Assembly: GCF_000764305.2 (NCBI RefSeq)
Contig: NW_025938181.1
Coordinates: 682,687 to 746,686, forward strand
Direction: 5' to 3'
Origin: Hyalella azteca
Taxonomy: Eukaryota > Arthropoda > Malacostraca > Amphipoda > Hyalellidae
DNA: 64,000 nucleotides
Position 1 is the stretch's first letter. Every line of letters begins with the position of its first letter. Shown one piece after another: positions 30,301-41,435 of the stretch. The position numbers were made by a program, and so were the translations under genes. The notes under the pieces are model-generated. The model ran no database searches and was not told the DNA's origin. It saw nothing but the letters and a program-made list of their open reading frames with translations.

Positions 30301-30335
30301 TCAGTTTGACACGTGATGTGTACGCTTGCTAGTGA

Positions 30336-30671
30336 TTGACCGACGGCGATGAGAAGAATGGACTATCGTTAATTACTAACAAGTTACGGGACGATACGTT
30401 ACGTTACGTTAGTTTCCCCGACAGCCGGTTTGAGAACGTAAAAGTGCCTGTGCGTTATCCTGACAGTAATATAAAACTAAAGATGGTGGACAAAGCTCCA
30501 GCATCGATGACAGCGCCCGTCCCTACGTCTACCAACGCAACGCCTGCGATCCGACATCTCCACATCAACGACGGAGACGGTAATACCACGAGCTTCAATA
30601 CAATGTTCTTTCACCAGCTAAAATTGCTCAATTTTAGAAGCAAAGTATTGGCAGGTGAGCCACCATGTTAG
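30336..30671 (+). CDS. Unrecognised 111-codon open frame
   Basis: Begins MTDGDEKNGLSLITNKLRDD, continues SFPDSRFENVKVPVRYPDSN and a Ser/Thr/Pro-rich stretch (APASMTAPVPTSTNATP), and ends SKVLAGEPPC. The composition is protein-like. The DNA between 30700 and 30760 remains coding-like (ATGATTGGACGATGCAAATT), possibly continuing after an indel. No family recognised; a capsid/gag-like N-terminus of a retroelement is one possibility. Confidence 0.25.
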   Translation: MTDGDEKNGLSLITNKLRDDTLRYVSFPDSRFENVKVPVRYPDSNIKLKMVDKAPASMTAPVPTSTNATPAIRHLHINDGDGNTTSFNTMFFHQLKLLNFRSKVLAGEPPC

Positions 30672-30759
30672 CTAGACACTTCAGAAGGAAACGTCCGACA
30701 ATGATTGGACGATGCAAATTCAATTTGCTGTTACGGGATTGAAAGATGATCGCAGGGAA

Positions 30760-32305
30760 ATAATGCCCGCGATATACTTTAGAGGTATAGCCACGATGGT
30801 TCCTTTGAAGAGGGCGTAAGGTCAGGCGGTATGAAAAGACTAAATACAGCAGAACTGCAACACCTTCCCACCAGCAGAAGAAAGCATATAAAGATCAGAA
30901 TGAAATGAGAATATGACACTGAGAACGTGACTATTTCACTAGGAATTAGACCATCATTAATTGAATGGTAGGAATTAGTGCTATTTGAAACATATACATA
31001 AACATAACCAGTGTCACGTTCACTTGAACGTGTTATGTAAATTATAAACTCGAGACGTACGAAGGAGCTGCAGAATGTATAGTGACGCTCATCGGACACG
31101 CCTGAGTACGCCTTGGGCAGTACGGAGCAAGTTCGTTTATATATAATGAACTATCGGCCTAATAGGTACGACAATGGATTGCTTTGAGTACCTAATCTTC
31201 TTGTTCAACATGTCAGAAAGACGGGCTAATGAAAGACGCCACACTCCCCCACGCTTCGCATTCTATGTAGATTATGCGAATATTTTATAAACTATATCAA
31301 AGGCTGAGACTTTCGCAATAAAAGTACGACTTCAGTAACGGGACGCTCGTAGTTGTGTAATTTAACTTTAGAAGAACCAGTCTTAGCAGTATACCGAGAG
31401 GCCAAAAATTCCTTTTTATATTTTTCTTTCGGCAACCCGACGTCACCGACAGTGAGTGGCGAGCGCCATTACTCGCGAAGTCGTGTTCGTAAGTCACCTC
31501 GTCGGGCAGGGTGTTTTCCATTGTTAAGGCCCGTTTACACTAGGGGCAACACACGGGCATCAAGGGCCTCACCGCCCCTCTGTGCTGCTCTACGTGCGTT
31601 TCAGGCGTGCAACGAAGCAATTGAGTGGCTATAGCGATTCCCTGCCACTTGCAGCACAAGCGCTGCTGTCGGTCGTCAGTGTTGAGTCATCTGTAGTAGG
31701 CTGCGCACTGCTTATGTTGGCGTTCAAGCAACGTCGAATTATCCACAAGTCTTCAAGATAACGAACTAAGGACTTACGTCACATCCTGAGTTGCAGACTT
31801 CAGCCGACGTAAAGGCTGGTGTTTGGTAGGCTGAAATTTCATGGAAGAGAACTGGAGTTCGATCGAATGCTTGTCACGAAAAAGTAGAATAGAATACAAG
31901 CTAACCACCGGTGTTAATTTTCTGGCAATGCTGCCTAACCACGTATCAGAGTTCTCAGTCACAGGCGCCTTTGAATTACCATATGCACTGTGGTCCAAAT
32001 TGCATACTACGGTAGTTCATCGCTAAAGGAAGCCTTTACAATGCAAGGTTTACACTTGGTATTACTTTCTCAAGGGAAAACTGGCCTGAAAGGCGCGTTT
32101 GTAATTATTTGGAAGAAAAATTTTCGATTTGATCTACGGAAGAATGCTTACTAGCTTCCAGCTTGACATGTAATTAGTTGAAATATTTCTGAAGCGATTC
32201 AGACATTTCTACAAGTAGTATAGGTAGAATATTAACTAGAAAACCTATACAACTAAGTCATCCCCGATACCGGAAAAAGAAAGCGTTACAGGAATTCGTT
32301 ACCCA
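30760..32305. other. Unrecognised stretch
   Basis: GC-richer between 31440 and 31740. AAGGCCCGTTTACACTAGG at 31527-31545 resembles ends of some DNA transposons, but no matching inverted end is found. Other open frames are short and unrecognised. Confidence 0.3.
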
Positions 32306-32309
32306 TTAA

Positions 32310-33383
32310 GGGGACCGACTACCCTCCGGAAAAACTTCTACAGTTATTATCCGATCATCATGAAACTTCAAATACATACGTAAAATGTAAAAAAAATAAC
32401 ATTTTGCTTCTATGAATTTTCGAGAAAATTGATAGAAAACGTGAAATTCATAGAAAACGGCTAAAAAGGGGTACTTTAGAAAATCTATCTCCTCCTACAA
32501 ATATCATCCTACAACATCGAGACACATATCATTCGGTTCGTAAGGACCATACCTATAGATTTGATGATCATTTTTCTCATTTTCCCCTTAGTTTTTTTTT
32601 ATGCGCGTTTTATTCCATTTTTCTCATTTTTCCCCCCTCCCCCATTTTCTCCCCCATATAAAAAACGAACCAGACAGAAATTCAAAAAAATGATCATCAG
32701 TTCTATAGGTATGGTCTTTACGAATTGAATGGTATATGTCTCATTGCTGTAGCTTGAAAACTGTAGGAGGAGATAGGTTTGCCGTGCGACCAATCGGAGG
32801 TTTTCAGGACGCCCAAAAAACTGCCGGGCGGCACGTAAAAGAGTCGTAACGTAGCCAACATACCGCAACCAAGCCTTAAAACTAAGTGGGGAAGGCATAG
32901 AGCGAGTGGCTGCACACCTTTCACCTCGCTGTCATGATGGGCGCTGCAAGACCTGGCTGCATCTGGCAGTATATCAAGTCACGCCCCGTAATTAATGCCT
33001 TAGGAATTTGTTAAGGCCGCCCCCCACCGCCCCCCGTTCCATGGGGCGTGGTGAACGTAAAAATGGAGGTAGAAAGATGATTCTGCCACCAATGGAATCG
33101 TCAGAAAATAAGCTTTAAGATGAGTATGAGCACCGGATAATGCCATGATTGGCCGCTTTACGTCAGACGTTCCTTTTTAGTGTGTCCACCCTTCTAATTA
33201 ATCCCATAGGCTTTAGTTAATTAAGGGCTCTAAAAACTCCCTCCCTTCGGAGGGCTGTTACGAAATCATTTTTGACGTAGAGGGATGATTTTGGTACGGT
33301 TGGATGCGTCAAAAACTAAGCTTTAAGATGAGCTCAAAAACCGGAAAACGCCAAAATTGAAAATTTTAGGGTAGTCGGTCCCC
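32310..33383. mobile_element. TTAA-flanked TIR element, non-autonomous
   Basis: GGGGACCGACTACCCT at 32310 is matched by the inverse AGGGTAGTCGGTCCCC ending at 33383, and TTAA flanks both ends (32306-32309 and 33384-33387). Length 1074 bp. TTAA duplications are typical of piggyBac and Kolobok superfamilies; the 5'-GG start fits Kolobok better than the usual CC start of piggyBac. Inside, 32485-32590 and 32680-32785 form a roughly 105-bp inverted repeat (CCATACCTATAGATTTGATG and its inverse). AAGCTTTAAGATGAG occurs as a direct repeat near 33108 and 33319. No transposase frame. Confidence 0.9.
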
Positions 33384-33739
33384 TTAATTAAGTTAGTTGG
33401 CTGAAAGTATACTGTTATTCGTGTGTACGTTGACGTGAAATTTCTTAGTTCTCGACTGTCGATGCCTTCACGAAGAATATACGAGTGGTAGGACTGAACA
33501 GGAATCATTTCCTGACAGCAGGAGCTTGTTGAACGTAAATCCTTCACTAGAAATATAAGACTTCACTCGGTAAAGATATCTGAATTGTTAGGCAGTCGAA
33601 GCCAAGAATCTTGGTCACGGATATCGACCGTCGTTACGTTAACTGTCATGTGAGCTGTTGAGGAGTTCCGAAGGAAACTAACGGCCGCAGGTGCAATTCA
33701 TCAGTGCGTGATCGTGGGGTTAAAGAGACAGAATGTAAT
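33384..33739. other. Non-coding stretch
   Basis: Nothing recognised. Confidence 0.4.
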
Positions 33740-33915
33740 CAAACACAGGAAAAGAAAAGTGTCAAATGTTCCAAACAGAGGGAAAAAACATAGCGTGTTC
33801 AATTCGGCAAATTATTGTCAAGTCAGATAAATGCTCAGTATATAAGATGAATTTTTATTCTTTTTTAACCAACGTTTCTGATAAATAGTTTAATTAAATT
33901 TGGAGGTATTAATCT
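33740..33915 (-). mobile_element. Fragment of the CAGYGTTGCCAG element (A segment, inverted)
   Basis: The reverse complement matches about 17860-18045: AATACCTCCAAATTT, CAGAAACGTTGGTTA, ATTTATCTGACTTGAC, GAACACGCTATG, TGTTTGGAACATTTGACAC. Confidence 0.75.
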
Positions 33916-34246
33916 GTTTTCTTCTGAAGTTCAGTCAAGTCATGGGAAAAACAGCGCGTTCAGTCAAGTCATGGGGTTGGAGCTCGGATCTTGTGGACAT
34001 CCTGACTTGTCCTTGTCTTCTTGCCAGGCTGGGTACAATTCGCGCTGGTAGGTTTTTACAAAAGTGTCCATGCGGAACCTTACTCTTGCTGGATAGAAGA
34101 GAGTAATTATCTAAGGACAATTTATTCACAGTTTTACATTATTAGAAAACTATTTTTAACCTGATGTAAAATACAAATTTGTCAAGTCACAGTAATTTTT
34201 CATGACTGCTGCATTTGTGGCATGGCATCTATATTAAGGCGCGAAG
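33916..34246. other. Non-coding stretch
   Basis: AGTCAAGTCATGGG is tandemly repeated at about 33934-33975; otherwise nothing recognised. Confidence 0.4.
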
Positions 34247-34417
34247 CTAACTTTCAAAAGACCCGCCACAAGAGCCAGTCACATGCAGTGCCGTTCGTGC
34301 TTCCCGAACTGCATAGACCAAACTAGGCGTGGCGAAGTTGGTAGCCTCCGCATAGTTGTAGCCCGAGTGGAAGCCATAGGGGAACGTAATAATGATGTGC
34401 CCCTGCTCTTGAGTCAC
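34247..34417 (-). pseudogene. KDM4: KDM4-type JmjC domain fragment, copy 1
   Basis: KDM4 (JMJD2) enzymes remove methyl groups from histone H3 K9/K36 in the nucleus, using Fe(II) and 2-oxoglutarate bound by the JmjC fold. Behind the acceptor ATTCACCTCTCCAG the frame reads [20 protein letters not shown] then [24 protein letters not shown]...ITFPYG.H.G and AE.TNFAT are hallmarks of the KDM4 JmjC; the His in YGFHSG is at the third iron-ligand position. Five residues between the GFH and CAE motifs are missing, Cys of CAE is Tyr, and the frame departs from the family after NFATP and stops at TAG (34247). Neighbouring JmjC exons are not seen, so it is a truncated fragment. Confidence 0.75.
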
Positions 34418-35349
34418 CTGGAGAGGTGAATAATTTCAATTAGAAGGTCAGCCACCAGTCGTGGCTTGCTGACACATGAAACTTGCTTGCACACGTCGTG
34501 ACTCATTAGCACTAGTCGTTACATACGGAGACTTGTCGCTGTAACCGAAGCTGTTCTGATTTATTGAGGCAGGTTTACAATTCACGAGTGTTTTTATTTT
34601 TAATTGACCAATTTTGGATAGAATAATACGCTCGAGATATTAATTCCGCCATTGACTTTTTGATGAACAGCAAGTTTGTTCCGCTGAACCGACCGCTAAG
34701 TCCGGCTGGCACTGGATCCGCCATAGCTGTCCTTGGGCGAGCTCAAACAAAATTCAAATCCAATCATATTTATTGAATAATTGTGAACACTAGCAAAGTA
34801 AATCTTCGAATGTAGATGTTACGCGATGTATCGTGCAACAGATAGAATGTGGAAATTACAATATTTGTTCATTAATGAAGTTCCCATACCAGGATATGCG
34901 CGAGAAACTCGGCAGTTGTTGCTGATAACGAGCACTCATTTTAAACTTTAGAAACAAGCATATTCCGCAACGTCACAACCCCGCAGTATGGAAGGACCAT
35001 TCAAATACACAAAATTTCATGCCAAACAAACCGGACCAATGCATTAGAAAATGTATACAAAGCCTCAGCAAATTTGGAGATGAAGTCTGAAGATAATCCA
35101 GACCACGAGTGACGTTAATAGTAAGTAAAAGTTTAATTCCTGTCATGTATTCACTTGTATTTACTAGAACAATAGGCAAATTGCTAGAGCTTATTAGAAA
35201 TGATGAAAGAACTTTTAATGTAGTCGTCGATGGCTATTTTTCGATGTCTCTAAATTTCTCTCACGTAAACCTTATGTTGCAAGTGACACCAACAAATTTG
35301 TAAAGAAGAAAAAAGCACAAAGAAAGGACCTCGTGTATAACAACACGCT
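34418..35349. other. Non-coding spacer between two KDM4-like fragments
   Basis: No further JmjC exon recognised; AT-rich. Confidence 0.4.
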
Positions 35350-35475
35350 AGTTAGTGACGGCTGTATCCTGCTGTCAGGAACATAACCTGGCGTGGCGAT
35401 GCTAATGGTAGCCTCCGCACAGTTGAAGCCTGAGTTGGAACAGAGTATCCTGAAATCACATGGAGGTGCACGGAA
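35350..35475 (-). pseudogene. KDM4-type JmjC fragment, copy 2 (more decayed)
   Basis: Minus frame reads SNSGFNCAEATISIATPGYV. The DNA aligns with copy 1 at GGCTTCAACTGTGCGGAGGC and TACC, then a six-base insertion, then TCGCCACGCC. The residues before GFN no longer match. It retains the family Cys (GFNCAE) that copy 1 has lost, so the two derive from a common ancestor independently rather than one from the other. Confidence 0.6.
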
Positions 35476-36914
35476 GAACAATGAGGCTTGCGGAGAAGCA
35501 AGTTAGAACGATAGCTCCTGCCGCGGTGTTCAGAAACCTGGATGTTGAAGTTTCGCGATGTCATTCCAACGTACGCTGATGCGCAGCGCGCACAACTATA
35601 CTAATAGAACAGATTCGATCGCATCCTGGCAATAACGTTTTTACACTTGAAAAAAGAATCAATTTTTAATTATTTACGAGCAAAACCTGCAAATTAACAT
35701 TCGGAAAATATTTCATAAACAAAATCTTATGTTCTCTGGACATAGGTCCAGACGCATTACCAAAATAGGCAATGCGCAATGAATAGTTTTCTTACTAACG
35801 CATCCAATCGTTATTTCACAAAATTAATTAGATAAAAAGCGTTTGATTTTACTAAACTAAAGGCACGATGGAAAACCATTCAGCTTAAATATATTACGCA
35901 TGAATTCGAATTCCGAATGCATATCATTGAAGGTGGAACAAACCCTATAACCGCGGTATATCAAAGTTTGAAGACTATTCAGTTTGAAACGAAACGAGCA
36001 GAAGCTAAAGAAGCTCATACCTAAGCCGGTAAATGTTAGTTTTCGATACACGGAGATCTGAAAACAGCTGCCAGATTTAGGTCCTTTAGCTATCGTTTAC
36101 TTAAGCTATTGTTGGTTTCTAATTCCATAGTAAATTTTATTGAAGAATGTTTGAGGTTAGATAATCAAAGAGAGGGCTCGCATGAGTGCGATGCTTGAAG
36201 ATCAGAAAGGTATCATTGTATGTTTTAGTGAGGTAACAAACACAGACACGAACAAGGATGTGTATTTCCAGTCCTAGCCCGGCAAGGATGAGGCCGCGAG
36301 TTGAGCTGTGTCCCTTGACCACAGCCATGCGGCGTGGTCACAGCGATGTAGTCTCTTTTATCTAAGTCACTCCAGTACAATCATCAATATACCTATTCTA
36401 AAAAAATGGCTCAAAATCAATGGGAAAATCAACAAACCACGAAACCTCACGCAAGAAAATTAAAATATTAGCAAGTGTGTGATCAAGTAAGTCGTTTTCA
36501 TCAGTCCGAATCCAGAGATCCAAAGCAACTACGAGGTGACTTGGAGATAAAATCCTTTAGGGATGAATCTTTCATTCAGATTTGTAGAGGCAAGACCTTT
36601 CAAAAAGTTTTTGCATTACTTCCACTCCGAAGCTGAAAATCAAGACTTCCACAACACATTCTCGGTATAGACTACCTTTATTGTACGAAAATGTCCAGTC
36701 GGTTTCACTAGCGTCTCAGCAACATTTGGACCCAGATCCTTCCTTCCATCGAAAACTCCCTCTCAACTACTGTAGAGCCACAGCGCTGTTGTCGCTGTCG
36801 CACCCTGGCTTTTCTTTTCTTAGAATTTCATTAGAATCGCGGACAATTGGGGGCGAAAATTTCTAAGTCAAATAGGTGTTGGATCAGATCTAATGTATCA
36901 TGGATTTGGCCCTA
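35476..36914. other. Unrecognised stretch upstream of the RT relic
   Basis: No family recognised. The last few hundred bases may be decayed upstream retroelement sequence, but nothing reads clearly. Confidence 0.3.
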
Positions 36915-37335
36915 ATGGCGCAATTTGTCGTTCAAAGACGCTGACCTAACAAACAATCTTGTTGCGGTGTTGTTGAGACTTAGTACTGATGCTTGTGCAT
37001 TCACTGGTGACGTACAGAAGATGTTTTACCAGGTGAAGATTCCACCTGAGCAACGTCATTTTCTCAGATTTCATTGGCTTGATGAGGATTTCAACACGAG
37101 ATATTGCCGTCTCAAGGTTCACGTTTTCGGAGCTCCAAGCATTGCGAATTTTTGCTGTGACAAAATGCTCTGAATTATGCTAAAATGCCTAAAGTACAGC
37201 AGAAGATTTTAAATAATTTTTATTATTCAGATGATTTGTTGAACTGGAAGTGTTGTGATGCTAAATTAATGATGTTGAATGGTGCTAAATCTAAATTGTC
37301 TTGTGGTGGATTTAATCTGACGAGTCTACACGGAT
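36915..37335 (+). pseudogene. BEL/Pao-type reverse transcriptase relic
   Basis: Reverse transcriptase of the BEL/Pao LTR-retrotransposon group copies RNA into DNA. The frame from about 36935 reads DADLTNNLVAVLLRLSTD, then ACAFTGDVQKMFYQVKIPPE and QRHFLRFHWLDED, and HVFGAPSIANF. These are the palm regions around the first catalytic Asp (TGD) and the FLRF block. After a stop at 37171-37173 a shifted frame reads NNFYYSDDLLN (the YxDD box at about 37212-37224) and CGGFNLT, again typical of this group. Frame breaks and missing LTRs, protease and integrase make it a dead fragment. Confidence 0.85.
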
Positions 37336-38447
37336 TTCCATCACCGCCTGGAATTCCATCCGCTTGGATTCTACACGAATTTCCATCACATGCACCACAC
37401 TGAAACAATGGCCATAAAATGTGTCGTTTATAAAATTGCGGTAACGAAATAAATAAATTATGATGGCTTCAGTTGAATTCATTAGTCATAGCACCTGGTC
37501 CTGTAGATCGTCTGCAGGTACATGTTTTATTCTATAACATCAATCTTACGTTATCAATATACGAAAAGTTGAATTAAACTTGAAAAAATAATGCTGCGAA
37601 TTTCCATCAATTCTAAATTTCCGTTATTAACATAACGTTCCATAGAAATAAGAAAGCATTGAGTACCAGGAAACTAAGTATGATTTATTTCAAGTTTGAA
37701 TGAAAGCGTTTTAGCAGCTCATTCATCCATGGCCGGCCTTGCAAATACAACTTGCAGGCATAAAATCTAAATTGTAGCACATGAGCCAACTAATATATCA
37801 TATAATGGCAGAGTCAATGTATAAAAAATCGAGGGATAACTTCATTTGGCTTAGCCAGCGTAGGGAGTAAAACCAGGTCCAGTTATTGGTGGTTTTATAT
37901 TTGTTTAATTCTCACACACAGTGGACCTGAAAATAAGGATGGTACAATGGAATCAAAGATCTAACTAAATGAAGTAGTTTGATATGAACAATATTTCAAA
38001 TAAGATCAAGAAAATGATTGGTCACAATAAGAACGACTTTAAAATTGATCACAACATAACTTACGTACGTATGTGCTTGGTCCTATATTTTTGAGTCCTG
38101 AATGTGAAATTTACTATCGATGAATTTCTTTCTCTCAAGGCTCTAAGCGTGCAAGTTTTATATATAAATTTACTGACATCTGCGTGTGAGAAAGACAAAG
38201 TAAATAAACATAAATAACACTATATGTAAGGCATTATAATATAAGACTAATATAATATAATAAGACTATAGGAAAGGCCAAGTCACGACAAAGTTAAATT
38301 AATGTTTCGAAGTCAAAATTTGAAATTGGAAGAGGGGTGATACAAACGTGACCTAGCCGTCGCTTGTGTCGAGCTGATGAATAATTAATAATCTCCCTGC
38401 GAGATGTGGCGGTTATTTGAATGATGTTGTCATCAGGTGTATGGAGA
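37336..38447. other. Non-coding stretch
   Basis: GGATTTCCATCACCGCCTGG/CACGAATTTCCATCACATGC near 37330-37390 is a small internal repeat; otherwise nothing recognised. Confidence 0.4.
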
Positions 38448-38595
38448 AAAAATATAACTCAGTACTCACTGCAGTGAGTGACAGAGAGCGCATTTTCCCG
38501 TCGACGAAAACGTGAAGTCACGGACGGACAGACAGACGGACGGAAATGGCGAGCACAATAGTGCATTTTTTCCATAAATGAGAAAATGCGCTGAA
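38448..38595 (+). mobile_element. MITE-like element, family 1, copy 3
   Basis: Core 38487-38592 with AGCGCATTTTCCC and GAGAAAATGCGCT ends and the GGACAGACAGAC centre. Preceded by the palindrome ACTCACTGCAGTGAGT (38465-38480), shared in part with copy 2. Confidence 0.85.
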
Positions 38596-40439
38596 AATAT
38601 ATAAAGTTTACCTAATACTAAAAACAGGAAACGTAAAAGAATGTACCGATAATAATAAATAATTTAAAAATGCAGCTATATTCACTCCATCGATGCCGGC
38701 TAAGACAGTCCTTTTCAAAGTAATTATCCCTAATTTCCCAACTCATACGAGACATCACCACTGTTACGATTAGCCGGCCTGGATCAATTTATCTTCATAG
38801 TCCCCTTCGAAATTCGGCGACTTTAAGCAAAATATTTTTATTTTTCTATTAAAGTAACTAGAAGAAGGGGCCTTGCTATTTTAAACTCAATGCGCACGCA
38901 AGGACATTGGTTAACGAGTGCGTGAACGCTCTGAAGGCTGAGTTCGTGTACAGACTCTGGGTATTGAACTAGAGTATTCCCATGATAACTGAGCACTGCC
39001 TATAAGAGATGAGAGTTAATTTTCAATTTTGCTACTACACTTCAGACAGTTAATCTAGTGCATTTTATCCTGTCAACGAATTCGAAAGAAAATATATTAT
39101 TATACTCGCTGCCTTGTAATATCTGTATAATATATTATTATTATATATATATATATATAATATCTATCTATATTATTTTATTACACTCACATTCTAATGC
39201 CTCTGGGAATACTTGCACGAAATCTATTGTTTAAAGAAACCTCGTCTGGAAGGGTAACTCATACTTTAGCTACTGATGATTATATATATTGTTTTCACGG
39301 CACACAATAACTTAATTAACCGATAACTTAATCCTGCATCATGTGTTGTCGCGTCTGAATCTTTAGATGTCAACTACGCAATCTCCATATCAACAGAAGC
39401 TTCTAGTTCACGAGTGCCAGGAATCTATATTCATCGGCATGCTTCTGGTGCACTCATTCGCACCCACCTGTACTCAGAACAAGTTCTCGTTTAAGGAACA
39501 GGAACGACGTTTATTAAACGTTGTTACGACGGTTAATAAACGTTATTCTAACGTCCGAGGACTGCTTCCTGGTCTAATATAATATGTGCAATCCACAAAG
39601 AGAAGATTACGATGCGTGAGAAGTATAGTTGGCTATATACTGTACCTAGTTGTAATCTTCATAGTTAAAAAAATGATAATACAATATAGCGTATAATTAA
39701 TGTAAGTATTCATATTATTGAAATAAGCATTAGTAATAAAACTGTTATTCACACATATAAGTATGAACAATAATAAGTATTCAGTGTAGATTCGCTATAT
39801 TAATGTTTTGCGTCAAAAAATGTATCTATATTCACTCCATCGATATAAAATGATCGATACAAATCCATCAACATAGCATGAAATTCAAATCTGTATTGAC
39901 GGAGCTTTCGTTTCAGTAAATCTGGGTGAAACGAAAAAAAAAATAATTTCCAAGTAGAAAATGTTGGATTCGTTTCAATTTGGCGAAGTTTAAATTTTAA
40001 ACGAACACAGCTTGTATAAAAAATAAGTGGGGAAAGTTCCAAACCGAAAGCCTGCACAATTAAGATGAAAAGCAACGTGTCAAGTCTTGGCTCTTATTTT
40101 TAATTACGCAAAATTTTTGATCCAACAGAGGAGAGATCTTCAAATTTTATTCAGTTGTAGTGGAAATATGAATGCGGGTAAAATTATTACTGGTAACTGC
40201 TACTTCACTATTTCTATGAAGTACAATAATAAAAGCATAGTACAATTTACATTTTCAGGATTCCTCCGCTCAAACTGATAGCAAATTTAAAAATTTGTTT
40301 CATTTTTTAAAAACTGCGTTAAAAATTCTGACCCAATTAAATGAAGTCAGAGATCTAAATGAGCAGCTGTGGAATTTAAGGGGGAAGATTTACTTTGGTG
40401 ATGAAAGTGAGCTCGTTACTTGCGGCTGTAGGCCATTAG
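38596..40439. other. AT-rich non-coding stretch
   Basis: Contains a TA microsatellite at about 39139-39160. TATATTCACTCCATCGAT occurs at 38677 and 39829. No gene recognised. Confidence 0.45.
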
Positions 40440-40800
40440 CTCCCTTAAGTTGGTCTGGGACTGCAGTCCCGAAAATAGTCAGCTGTAGACCATAAACTCG
40501 GTGGCCTCAAGGTTGTCTGCAAGGACCGCAGTCCTGTTATGGTCTGTTATAGACCATAAACTCGGTGACCTGCAAGGTTGTCTGTAATGACTGCAGTAAT
40601 GTTATGGTCAGCTGTAGACCTTAAACTCGGTGACCTCAAGGTTGTCTGCAATGACTGCAGTCCCGTTATGGTCTGCTGTAGACCATGAGCTCGGCGGCTT
40701 CTAGGTAGTTGCAATGACTGCAGTCCTGTTATGGTCTGCTGTAGACCATCAGCTCGGCGGCTTCTAGGTAGTCTGCAAGGACTGCAGTCCTCTGAAGGCT
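40440..40800 (-). repeat. Tandem array (about 71 bp, five units) derived from the lectin 3' coding end
   Basis: Each unit on the minus strand resembles the final codons of the lectin exon: RTAVLADYLEAAELMVYSRP and stop, then variants such as VIADNLEVTEFKVYS. DNA landmarks are GGACTGCAGTC and GGTCTACAGCAGACCATAA. Identity is highest for the units nearest the exon and falls away from it. The first unit is the real end of the coding exon (stop at 40729-40731); the others are non-coding or decayed. Confidence 0.88.
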
Positions 40801-40938
40801 GATGAAGCGACCCAGTACCGGGGTGGTGAGGTTTTTGGTGACCCAGATCCCTGGGTCGGGAGCAGGTCCAGGGAACAGCGCCAGTAGCGTGTACGAGCTG
40901 AAGTCTGGGCCAGTAACATTGGTCAGCCCTGCGCGAAT
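40729..40938 (-). CDS. F-type-lectin-like secreted protein, terminal exon
   Basis: F-type lectins (fucolectins) are secreted or membrane-linked beta-barrel proteins that bind fucose and serve in recognition. This exon starts after TTATTCCTGACAG and encodes IRAGLTNVTGPDFSSYTLLA, LFPGPAPDPGIWVTKNLTTP, VLGRFISLQRTAVLADYLEA and AELMVYSRP with a TAA. GRFISLQR..(8)..L..AEL.VYS is the barrel's C-terminal strand pair. It begins in phase 0, matching the exon at 41328-41435. Compared with classic members, the Cys usually found near the last strand is absent and a proline-rich loop (FPGPAPDPG) is present. Two possible N-glycosylation sites (NVT, NLT) fit secretion. Confidence 0.75.
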   Translation of the reverse strand: MRAGLTNVTGPDFSSYTLLALFPGPAPDPGIWVTKNLTTPVLGRFISLQRTAVLADYLEAAELMVYSRP

Positions 40939-41327
40939 CTGTCAGGAATAAATTCAGAAGAAAACAATTGACTGTAAATAGTATCACTGCATAATTCACG
41001 AAGGCTGTAGAACATTAGTGTAATCTTTTAGTTCAAAGATGAGTTTGTACATTGCGTAACTGTAGGCCATCAATAAGCATGTAACAAATATTAATATACA
41101 TTGAAACAACCTCGGCTCCATCACCCGTGATTTATAGTTGCTTTTAAATGCTTTGAATGATCGTATAAACTTTGAGCCAACCATCAAAGATGCTTGCCAC
41201 TGGAAATGCATTTCGTCGATTTGAGCATTAGTCGTCACTGATAATAATATTTATGTAGGAATATTCTATAACTAGCTTAATTTCAATTATGAGCAGTTAG
41301 CATGCTTTACTCGTAAGTTTTTCATAC

Positions 41328-41435
41328 CTCGATGTACTTGAAACGATTTGATCCGAAATTTTTAAGCCTAGGCATGAGGGCCACCGCTTCGATGGCATAT
41401 TCCTGTTGCAAGTCGATGACAAGGAAAGCGCGAAT
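41328..41435 (-). CDS. F-type-lectin-like protein, barrel exon
   Basis: Encodes 36 residues, IRAFLVIDLQQEYAIEAVAL then MPRLKNFGSNRFKYIE, ending at a GTATGA donor. L.IDLQQEY.IE.VAL....N...RF..IE is the strand pattern of F-type lectin and related discoidin-like domains, where the DL(G/Q) strand follows the carbohydrate-site loop. The acceptor (TTCTTCTCCTCACTGAATGAG) has a good pyrimidine tract. The fucose-binding His/Arg residues of the preceding loop would be in the exon that is not found. Confidence 0.72.

Noticed and set aside
31527..31545. DNA transposon terminus AAGGCCCGTTTACACTAGG
   Set aside because: No inverse partner within the window.
36137..36328. 63-codon minus frame (MAVVKGHSSTRGLILAGLG)
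   Set aside because: Protein-like start but no domain, splice signal or homologue that I recognise.
37185..37403. Independent small gene downstream of the RT relic
   Set aside because: It contains the YSDD and GGFNLT blocks and is simply the shifted continuation of the BEL/Pao reverse transcriptase.
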